Positions 46,116-64,000 of a stretch of DNA of 64,000 nucleotides are shown one piece after another. The position numbers and the translations under genes were made by a program. The stretch is from Zygnema cylindricum (taxonomy: Eukaryota; Streptophyta; Zygnematophyceae; Zygnematales; Zygnemataceae): contig JBBHKE010000363.1 of the NCBI GenBank assembly GCA_037447655.1, forward strand, positions 37,882 through 101,881, written 5' to 3'. Numbering within the stretch: the stretch's first letter is position 1; each line of letters starts with the position of its first letter. The notes beneath the pieces were generated by a model that worked only from the letters and a program-made list of their open reading frames with translations, did no database searches and was not told the DNA's origin.

Positions 46116-46558
46116 TAGCTCTCGGGGCAAAGATTTTCGCTATTTGTAAACGATGATTTGACGCAGTATCGGAATACGGTGCAGCCGGTATCGGACGGCC
46201 GTCGAAAACCGAGAGCGATCCCAGTAGACGACATCGTCAGAATTTGACGGAACATAAATAGGCCGTCCGAATTAAAATTGCGGTTCCGTATTCCGAACTT
46301 CCAAAGGACGTCGCCGTATTGTACAATGTACATTCACAGGAAAATGTCATAAAAAGTCGTACGTTAACCGGAGTTTTCGGCAAAGCCAGACCACATAATT
46401 CCGTGCGATGAACCACTATTTCGTGCGTTTGGGAAATCAATATTGCATAACCAAGAAAGGCGATTGGCCTGGGATTTTACACGCGTGGGAGTGTGAAACT
46501 GTCCATGTACCGGCGTTTGTATTTCCTGACGCTCGTTCACGAATTCTGGTAACTGAAA
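46116..46558. repeat. Direct repeat, copy 2 (443 bp)
   Basis: Second copy of 44,205-44,655, 1,911 bases downstream. It is preceded by a MITE right terminus (CTAATAACGATTCGCGGTG) whose left part is missing. After 46,558 the flank differs from copy 1, where ACCGACCG-type sequence takes over. Confidence 0.92.
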
Positions 46559-46611
46559 TTGCCGTCGTTATCCTGGCAAAGCTGTACGAATTCTGTTCAA
46601 ATGTGCACTGA
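46408..46611 (+). CDS. Small orphan ORF, unknown
   Basis: ATG-started frame of 67 codons containing GNQYCITKKGDWPGILHAWE and ending SNVH. No family recognised. The first 50 codons are preserved in the duplicate at 44,505-44,655 apart from a silent third-position change; that copy then runs into the foldback insertion. It may be an exon fragment of a captured gene. It converges with the minus-strand ORF that ends at 46,673. Confidence 0.3.
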   Translation: MNHYFVRLGNQYCITKKGDWPGILHAWECETVHVPAFVFPDARSRILVTEIAVVILAKLYEFCSNVH

Positions 46612-46672
46612 AGGACACAGGTGGTGACGTGGAGTGAAAACTGCGTATGTTACCATCAGTTCTCATTCTTCT

Positions 46673-47023
46673 TTACATCGGTTCATGGTGAACTGTCGCG
46701 TAATCCAGTAAACGTTCAGTTGACGGCAAAAAGAAGGTCAAATGTACACCGTTCGATCCGAATCTGATTTCGAATGGGCAGATCTGAGGCTTGTAATTGT
46801 AAATCATGTGACCCTGGTTGAAGTCATCCAATCTTTTACTGTAGTGATAGGTTTTGATTTTTTGTAGCGCAGCTTTGCCGGCCACTTTCTTTGCCGGCTC
46901 TTGCTGACCGTGGAACGTGTGACCGTCAACATACATACTACCTGGATTCGTACTATCTTGCAAGAATAAATTTGGCCGCAACAAGTCTGCAACAGCTCCC
47001 CGTTGAAAAATAGTGATTTCCAT
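46673..47023 (-). CDS. Small ORF with a half dsRNA-binding-domain-like segment
   Basis: ATG at 47,023, stop at 46,673, 116 codons. The stretch MYVDGHTFHGQQEPAKKVAG followed by KAALQKIK has the pattern of the second half of a double-stranded-RNA-binding domain: a strand with V-x-G-x-x-F-x-G, then K-K-x-A-x-x-A-A-x-x-x-L. The first half of such a domain is not evident. The rest (PQICPFEIRFGSNGVHLTFF) is protein-like but unrecognised. It sits in a repeat nest, so it may be a gene fragment carried by a transposon. Match to dsRBD is by pattern only. Confidence 0.4.
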   Translation of the reverse strand: MEITIFQRGAVADLLRPNLFLQDSTNPGSMYVDGHTFHGQQEPAKKVAGKAALQKIKTYHYSKRLDDFNQGHMIYNYKPQICPFEIRFGSNGVHLTFFLPSTERLLDYATVHHEPM

Positions 47024-47057
47024 GAACAATTTAGCGTTTAAATCTAGTGTCTGTGAC

Positions 47058-47107
47058 TACAGTACTGTACTGTACTGTACTGTACAGTACAGTACTGTAC
47101 TGTACTT
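47058..47107. repeat. Palindromic (CTGTA)n / (TACAG)n cluster
   Basis: CTGTACTGTACTGTACTGTA switches to CAGTACAGTACTGTACTGTA, giving a near-perfect self-complementary stretch of about 45 bases. Similar clusters occur near 8,870-8,925 and 13,000-13,035. Confidence 0.9.
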
Positions 47108-47330
47108 TCCGCTACTTACACTTTGCAGTTAGCTAATTTGTTTCTGGCCGTTCTCTCCCTTCGACTGCAGGTTTCTTCAACATTCTATTATTTTGTTGCA
47201 TATTCTGACGGGTTAGGGATGTATTATTGCTCAAAGGCATTAGATTAACTGTCTTTATTCCGCAATTGCTTGGACTTCTAAAACCATCTAAAGGCTTCTA
47301 GGCTTTATTGTGAAAGATTTTTTTTTGTTC

Positions 47331-47367
47331 AACCCTAATTTGTTATTCCGGGCGTTGAGCGCGAGAG
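47331..47367 (+). promoter_or_regulatory. Candidate 5' untranslated exon end and telobox of the PRP4 kinase gene
   Basis: AACCCTAAT (telobox) at 47,331 is followed by a short GC-richer stretch ending GCGAGAG|GTAAGTG at 47,367. That donor would splice to the TGATGCAG acceptor at 48,191-48,198, four bases before the start codon. A leader intron here is an inference from the strong sites; the transcription start is not known. Confidence 0.4.
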
Positions 47368-48201
47368 GTAAGTGTGTCAAATTTATGGCATGGAATTTTC
47401 TGCTTGTTTTCTTGGTACATAAATTATTCATTTCTTCATGGATTTTCTGTGTTCCTGGTATCTGCAACTCCCTATTTTATTTCCATAATCAGAAATGAAG
47501 ACGTTTGAAATGTATGCTAAGGCGTACAAGTTTTTCTTTTTTACTTAATTAAATTCTTAAATTTTTCATTTTGTGTTTCATTTGACAAAAATATGCTTTT
47601 GTTTGCTAGTATACAAAATGTTTGTGCAAAGGCGTCTGATTGGAGGATAACGTAGTGTTTCAGCTACACTTACGGTCTAAACAGTATTGGTAAGATAGTT
47701 ATTGAGAAAGAGTCATTTTGGTGTCTTAATAGTCAGTAACAGTCAACATTGTGGTCTGCTTTAATCTTCTAAGGGTTAGACAGTAAAGATTAAATAGATA
47801 GGGCTATTTTGCTATCTTAACAGTCAACTAGTCAACTTTATGGCCTACTTTAATCTGATAAACTCCGTCTTTCCAAATGAGTTGCTGTGGACTGTTTTTT
47901 TTTCATCTTATTGCTTATCATAGAATCCACACTGATCAGTTAATAGTGTTATTTTTCGTGAAGACCAAAGAAAAGAAGAGAAAAAGGAATTTATAAGTTA
48001 GTGTTCGTCCAACTTCTTTAAAGCTACCCGAAAGTGTTTTTGTGGATTCAAACTTGTATGTTCTTCATTTAAAAATATGAGAATTTAGTATTCTTTTGGA
48101 GAGAGATTTATTTTCTTTGTCATATAGCGTCACAATGCTCTTTAGACAAATCCGGTTTTTAAGTATTTCTGGTTTTTATGTTTTTGTTTTTGATGCAGAT
48201 T

Positions 48202-57861
<9,660 letters not shown>

Positions 57862-59397
57862 CAAGGGAGATTATCCGCACGATGATTCAAGATTGGTATT
57901 TTATGTTTTGCTGACTTCAACAACCGACTGCCACTCAGAAGATGAACAAGTGATGTGTTTTTTGAAGTACATTTTCTGAGTTGAAGCCGAGGTAGAGAGC
58001 TAGTATTTTTCCCATTGATGAAGGTGAATTGCACCTGGTCGTAGTTATGAGAAACATTAGAGAGAGAAAGGGAAAGAGAGGGGCAGAGAGCAAGCTGGTT
58101 GGTTGTTGTTGTCATAAACAGAAAAGTAAACATAAACAGGATGTTTGGGAGGTTAGTATAACAAATTTTGAAGGGAAGTCACTTATTGCAGTTTTTCCAG
58201 CTTTTCTTTATCGGTGCTTCAATCGTCACATGGAGAATGGCGAGGAAGGGGTGCCTGGCTCAGCTGTATACTATGGTGGCTTCTGTTGGAAACAGATAAT
58301 GCCCCAAAAGAGTTGGGAAAACGCGTAAGAAAAACGCTCCAATTGACTTGTTTCTCCTATATTTTTGCATGAATTCTGTTCACTTTTTCTAATAATGTCA
58401 CTGGCTGTCATACCTCTCTCGCATGGACTTTGGTCAATAATTTTGTTGGCTGAGTATGGCAGTGTATGTTTTCTTGATTTTGTTTGAGGCTGCTTTGTGA
58501 TGGAGTAACATGCTGTTTTGCTCTGGCTGGTAATCTTAATATGACCTGTACATGGTGAATTTGTATATTGATAATCGAGTTGATGATTATGTGTCTTCCT
58601 TTTCTTCGAGTGGAGGGAAGTTGGGCCCACTGCATTTGTTCGCATCTCTGCATGTTGTGTAAATTGGAGATTATATCGGCCTGCTGTATTGGATTGTGAG
58701 CCAGTGGATTTATGTTGATGTATCGGGCTTATGATTGGGTCCTTGTGGATCTTGGTTCGGTGAACAATCGTACATTGAATATGCTTAGGAATCGCAACAT
58801 CTTTATTTTCGTTTTCTATACGCTTATAGTTTTAGAGATTTTAGAGTCTTTTTTTACCCTAATAACAATTGTGGTTCCAGTAGCATTTATAATATCCCCA
58901 TGTAGACAAGCTTATAGATGAATGCCACTAAGTAGAAGAAAACCTGTTTGTTTCTTCCTAAATTGGTAAGCTTTCAGCAGGCCTATAGACCAAGACCACC
59001 TTGTACTTTTTTTGAGCACTAACTAAATGTTGACCAGGAACTGCTACTACTACTGACAAGGACGGTTGTCTGTTATTCCACATCCCTTACTTTGTTTTTA
59101 ACTCATGCAAAAGGGTTGGATGGGAGAAAAAAAGGGTAGTAAGTCTGACCTACATTTGAATTTGTTCATGGCAGCTGCTAAAAGAGGAGAGGCTTCATCC
59201 ACAGCGTGGTGAGCAGTCCATCTCGCAGTAAGTCATTAACTGTATGAAGGTACATGGAAACGGTTAACTTGTGTGCAGAAAATGCTGACAAGAACTATGA
59301 GGAGGGTAAATCTCTGACATAGTGTGAATTGAGCTTGGTGCCAGGCTAGGAGCTTGTGAGCCTTCTCTTTTTTTTCGATTTTGAGACTCGCGGTTGG
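57862..59397. other. 3' flank of the PRP4 kinase gene, no further gene seen
   Basis: Probably contains the 3' untranslated region. Frames of 80-120 codons on both strands around 58,000-58,650 overlap each other and show no domain. Confidence 0.5.
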
Positions 59398-59826
59398 AAT
59401 TCACTGATGTTAGGAAGGACCTTGAAGAGGTACAGAAAATGGCTCCTCTTTTTTCTTTCTCTCTTGACCCCTCTCTCTCTCTCTTCTTGGTCCATCTCCA
59501 TTCTTCTGTCCTTCTCCCTTTCACTAATGAAGTATTAGGAAGGATCCCAAGGAGGTACAGAAAAACGTGTCTTCTTTTTCCTTTCTTCACCTTTCTGCCC
59601 CACTTCATTCTTTTTTCTGTCCATATGTCTCTCACTGATGAAGAGTTAGCAGAGTTAGCGGAGACTGGAAAGCTTCAGACAATGAGCTTTTCCCTCTCTT
59701 TTCTTCTCCATGGCTTTCCCCTTCTCTCGATCTGTCTCCGAACCTCTCCTTTCCTCTCTCTCTGCATCTCTCTCTCACTGATGAGTGTTAGGAAGGATTC
59801 TGAAGAGGTACAGAAAAAAAACTCTC
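59398..59826 (+). repeat. Tandem array of four exon-like units separated by pyrimidine tracts
   Basis: Units begin with (T)CACTGATGAAG-like sequence, then TTAGGAAGGAxCxxGAAGAGGTACAGAAA, then 60-80 bases rich in C and T. They start near 59,400, 59,520, 59,629 and 59,773. Three translate to related peptides (VRKDLEEVQK, VRKDSEEVQK, and a frame-shifted relative); the third unit is diverged (DEELAELAETGKLQ). Confidence 0.75.
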
Positions 59827-60469
59827 ACCTACCTGGGTTGAGTGTGGGGAGAAACCATTACAGTAGACGATTCTGGTATGTGGAAAGTCTACCAATGTTT
59901 ACATCAGCCAGGATGTTGAAGATATTGAGGGTTTAGGGTTCCTAATCTAAATTAATTCTTCCACATAAATGCGGATATTCAGAATTTGCATGTGTCCCAG
60001 GGAAAGAATGCAACCGCTTTTGTAATGTTTTACAAATGTAAAGGTCTTCAATTTATTCCCCGTAGCCTATTTTAGTCTTCTTTGATTTACGTTCTCGGCC
60101 ATTCTTGCAAGGCTCTTTAGGATGCCTTGGTCTAATTTTGGTAGGTCTTGCACTTAGGATGTTGTTCAAGTTCTGCGGAAAAAAAAAAAAAAAAACGCGA
60201 GCAATTGACTTCCATGAAGAGTCTGACAGAGTTTTGACGTAGTCTTGAAAGTCTTTATAATGTGCGTTGCTGACAAAGTTAGAATTAGGTTCATGGGTAA
60301 CGTCGTATGTAAAGTTATACATATGCAGAACTTGCCGTGCAAATTTGCTTAGTGTGTCCGGTAACAAATTATTGGTGATACACTGCTAAATCGAACAATT
60401 TGTTCACGGGACGTGGTGACATAGTTTATTTTCATCAAACAACGACAGAACTGCGAGGTTCGGAAACTA

Positions 60470-60668
60470 CACCGTGAATCGTTATTAGCCATACGTACGC
60501 TATATCGGCACCCCAAAATTTTGACATTGATACCTTAAATATAATAAATTACACTATTTAAGGATGTGGACCATAATCTGCCACGTCTCCTGGCACTAAA
60601 TTAGAATGAATGACGCTAATTTTTTCTTTACACTAATAATTTCTATACGCTAATAACGATTCAAGGTG
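60470..60668. mobile_element. MITE, TA-flanked family, short form (199 bp)
   Basis: TA, CACCGTGAATCGTTATTAG at the left, CTAATAACGATTCAAGGTG at the right, TA. It shares the GTGGACxxxAATCTGCCACG core with the copies at 17,956 and 42,105, but its termini are those of the long form. Confidence 0.88.
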
Positions 60669-61447
60669 TACTGTAGACAAGTACTTGTCTGCGAATGCCT
60701 CCTTTTTGGTAGATTTGTATAAAGGTGTTATTAGGTCAGCATTGGGTCTTGTGGAGAATGGCGTATATTGTTATCAGTTGAGGAAGGTATTTTGTCACAT
60801 ATAATATATATATTGGTTTTGGCTGCCCCTTTCTCAATATCTACTAGCAGGGTCCGCAATCTGTCTGAAGATTGAAAGTAAATCTGTTTGTGTTAACCTT
60901 TCTAGAAATAATGTTAGAACTGTTTTTTTTTTTTTTTTTTCAAGGTTTGACCATGTGAGGCAACAGACCTTAAAGGATTTTAGAATTTTAGGATTTTAGA
61001 AAAGATTTGAACCTCTTAAATTCGTTAATAAGAGTCTTCTAACTGGCAGTTTTATAAATCACGAGTATCCTTAGTGTGAGTGCATATACATCGAGAAAGG
61101 TTTTACTGATTTTTTTTTTTTTTTTTGAAATAAATTGTCTATTCTAGTCGATTGGTTGGAACCTGGAGTTCAAAAAACAACAATTGGTGCATTTGGTGCA
61201 TAAATTGGTGGATGAATTGGAAATTTAATAGGGCAGCATAGCTGTTTTTACGAGTTTGTTCATACGTGGACATTTGTTTTTATTTTTATTTTTTATTCTT
61301 GCATTTATTTGCAGACTGTGTGATTTTGAAGTTCTAGTTTGATTGATTACAAAACTGGAAGTGAGTATTAACCCCACCTTTGGATTCTAGGAGAGTGAAC
61401 TTTATGTTAGGGTTTCAAGGGAAATGAAACCCTAATGTTGTCAAGTA

Positions 61448-61625
61448 CACCGTGAATCGCTATTAGAGTTAATAAATACATAGCGCAGTGACTGTTTTTA
61501 GAGTTACTGATTTTTGCTTAGGTCTGAGCAACGTGGACGATTTTAAACCGCCAATCAAATTAATGCTAAGAAAAAAAAGAAAGTAATGTTAACGTTATTT
61601 TATGTCCTAAAAAAATTGGCATCAC
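61448..61625. mobile_element. MITE, TA-flanked family, right end missing
   Basis: TA then CACCGTGAATCGCTATTAG. The interior TTTTAAACCGCCAATC matches the palindromic form at 44,828. No matching right terminus found, so the right limit is approximate. Confidence 0.6.
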
Positions 61626-62125
61626 CCTTTTTCGACTTGACTAAAAGGCTTAGTATTCGTCTCTTATAATAATGGTTTCATTCATATCCCAAAAGTGTCA
61701 TGTGAGTCAGTGTCCAAAAGTTTTGTTTGTTTTCTCAGTTAACTTTGATAAATAGTTTGGTAACTGTTCTATTGTATTGTCCGTGTTATTATTGATGATT
61801 ATGGATGTAGATTTTGATGATGTATTTTTGTCTCTAGTGTGCAAAGCTGTTTGTCGATTCCAGCCATCAATGTGGACCCTTGGAGGAGCTCTCAAGGAAG
61901 CCTTCATAAATCGATTTATTTGCACTTCATTTGTTTTTTTTCTTTTTTCTTCCGGTTTTTGTTTGTCATTTTTTGTCTTTCTTTTTTGGTTGTTATACCT
62001 TCTCAGCCCACACACTGAGCCTTTTTCTCATTGGGTTTATAGGAAAATAATTGTCATCATTATAAATAAAATGTAAGAAAGTGGGTTGCTGGGTGTGCTG
62101 GGAATTATTGTCAGGACCTGACTAT

Positions 62126-62353
62126 TTTTGAACGTATGTTCATACCTCCCTCTTCCTCCTCCCTCCCTCTCGTTTTCTTTTTCTCTCATTTGCCCCCTCC
62201 ACCTTTTGTCCTCAACCTCTCTCCCACTTACCCTTCTCCCTCCCTATTTCCTGCTCTTTTCCCTTTCTACCATTTCCCCTTTCCTCTTTTCCTCCCCTTC
62301 CCCCTCTCCCTCTCCTTTTTCTCTTTGATTATTATTATTATTATTATTATTAT
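62126..62353. repeat. Pyrimidine-rich tract followed by (ATT)n
   Basis: CTCCCTC-type units to about 62,327, then about eight ATT units. No gene seen. Confidence 0.9.
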
Positions 62354-63142
62354 TTTTATTTTTCTTTGACACCTGTTTTTTTTATAAAATCTTATTAAAA
62401 ATAAAAACCCTAAAAATAACAGTATTTACTATTTTTTTATGTTTGCGTAGCTAATTATGGATATTAAAAGGTTATTGGGGTATGCCCGAGAGAGTAGTTT
62501 TTTGTCATAGTCCTTTAGAATTAAAGCCATAGTTAACAAATTGTATGACAGAAATTACTATTGTGTGCTGCTCTAGAGAAAAACTTGAAATTTTCCATAA
62601 ATAATCTTACTTTTTTATGTATGGCAAGATATAAAATTTGCATTTTCCTCGTTTGGTGTGGGCAGATTGTACTGTTATAATCCTGTTACAATAAAATTAC
62701 TATGTTGTAATAATATTTTTTATGTTTGCAATTTTGTGATTGCTGCAATGAGAAAATCTGCCTTCATGGGATGCACCTATTCTACTTATTGTATGGGTAC
62801 AATCCTTACAAAATATATATGATAAAAATGTCAATGCTATGTTTTCCTCCATGTAGACTTCTAGGCCAAGCCTGCCAATTTGTTAGTGACAAATGTGACA
62901 TCTGGTTATATACCTTCTCACAGTGATAAACTTGTATCGCACGGTGTGTGAATTGAGTTTTCTTTGTGAGTGAATTATTTAAATGGAAATCTTCAATAGA
63001 CGAAAGAGAAGTAAAGGCCCCACTTTATGGAACACCCTGTATTAAAAATGTATTATATGTTTTATGTGGACTCTGTATTGCACTTTATTGAGATCAAACA
63101 TCCTCCATGGGCACAAAAATTCACCTTAGTCATTGCAAAAGG
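62354..63142. other. AT-rich intergenic, no gene seen
   Basis: A telobox-like AAAACCCTAAAAA occurs at about 62,405. No coding-like frame. Confidence 0.55.
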
Positions 63143-63356
63143 ACACGAAGTATTGCTTAAAGTCAATTTCCTTTTGCCATTTAAGACATCTTTTGTCTGT
63201 ACACGTGTCGGATTATGGATCTGACGGTTGCAATTGAAAGGCAATAGTCTCACTTTCCCATTGGCTGTGTCCACGCGAAAAATCGGGCTTGTGTGTACGG
63301 AGAAAAGATGTTTTAAGTGGCGAAAAATTTGTTAACATTGATAGTGATGCATGGTG
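63143..63356. mobile_element. MITE, TA-flanked family, palindromic form (diverged)
   Basis: Arms TTTAAGACATCTTTTGTCTG and GAGAAAAGATGTTTTAAGTG; right end ATAGTGATGCATGGTG. The left terminus is decayed, so the start is approximate. Confidence 0.6.
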
Positions 63357-63939
63357 AACCATAGACATTAAAGGCATTATGTGCCAGTATGGGGGAAAAG
63401 TCACCTTTACCGAGGATAGTCTGGATACCGGTCTCTTAACGCGTGCGTGTGAATAAAATGGCATGTTTATTGTTTACGTGAAGTTTTAATTATTGACAAG
63501 ATTTTATATCAGTGTGCCTAATGACATTCAACGGATTCAGTAAAATGAGGGCCATAGATTTGCCTGCAATTAACTCCCTTCGACCTCTCCTTTTAGGTCT
63601 TAAACTCTACAAAAGAAACACTCAATTAGTCCTTTTAGTTCTGATCAGACGATGATATTGTTACCCAACCTTCGTTTCTCAAACCCTAAAAATTAGTATT
63701 TTAGGGCAATATGACTATTGTCTTCCTTAGGTGCATACTGAATGTCGTAAAATATTACACTTTGTAACTTTTTTTGTGAGGAAGTTCACAGCTTTCTTAG
63801 ATGGGGTCAATTTAGGATTTTTAAGGGGTTTTAAGGATTCAGGAGAACAGGTAGATGTCTTTTTATCAATATGGAAAAATCTCTTAAAGTTTGGAGAATT
63901 TGAGGCCACTGTAATGTCCACCCTATTGGGCTCAGATTT

Positions 63940-64000
63940 CTTTTCCTCTCCCCCTACCTCCCCCTCTCCCTCTCTTTCTCTCTCCCCGTCATCCCCACCT
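63940..64000. repeat. CT-rich polypyrimidine tract (runs off window)
   Basis: CCTCTCCCCCT and CTCTTTCTCTCT units to the window edge. Confidence 0.9.

Overview
This window reads as nuclear DNA of a plant-lineage eukaryote: a streptophyte, meaning a land plant or charophycean alga. Three things point there. There is an ANP/NPK1-type MAP kinase kinase kinase with many short exons. AAACCCTAA-type teloboxes are scattered through non-coding DNA. The mobile-element mix is Ty3-type retroelement, hAT, and abundant MITE-like hairpins. GT-AG introns of roughly 120 to 1,800 bases interrupt both kinase genes. I cannot name the species.

Layout. 1-8.7 kb: a gag fragment at the left edge, a second and heavily mutated Ty3-type gag-pol copy (2.9-6.4 kb), and two inverted copies of a 0.9 kb element with TTA/TAA target duplications. 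8.7-13 kb: no gene seen. 13.1-15.8 kb: a long hAT-derived ORF with a BED zinc finger and dimerisation region, but with the usual catalytic-site motifs altered. 16-27 kb: low-complexity DNA (CT/GA tracts, AT-rich stretches, minisatellites, MITEs) with one weak candidate exon near 22.1-22.4 kb. 27.5-29.2 kb: a long minus-strand ORF of unknown function ending at a 10-N assembly gap. 29.8-40.4 kb: the MAPKKK gene (+), 16 exons traced, 5' end not found. 41-47 kb: a dense repeat nest with MITEs, a 450 bp direct duplication, a foldback element, tandem repeats and two small orphan ORFs, one resembling half of a dsRNA-binding domain. 47.3-57.9 kb: a complete PRP4-type (PRPF4B-like) splicing kinase gene (+), 12 coding exons whose joined length is 1,005 codons plus stop. 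58-64 kb: no gene seen; MITEs, an exon-like tandem array at 59.4 kb and pyrimidine tracts.

The two well-supported host genes are unrelated in role: a MAP kinase cascade kinase and a spliceosome-associated kinase. They share a neighbourhood full of small hairpin elements. At least 15 loci carry ends of one TA-flanked family (CACCGYGAATCGYTATTAG-type termini), several of them inside introns of both kinases. Other points of interest are a MAPKKK intron holding four decayed copies of the preceding exon's end plus its splice donor, and the intact but catalytically altered hAT protein, which looks exapted.

Exon boundaries were read by eye from GT-AG sites, reading-frame continuity and kinase-family motifs. 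No alignment or transcript evidence was available.
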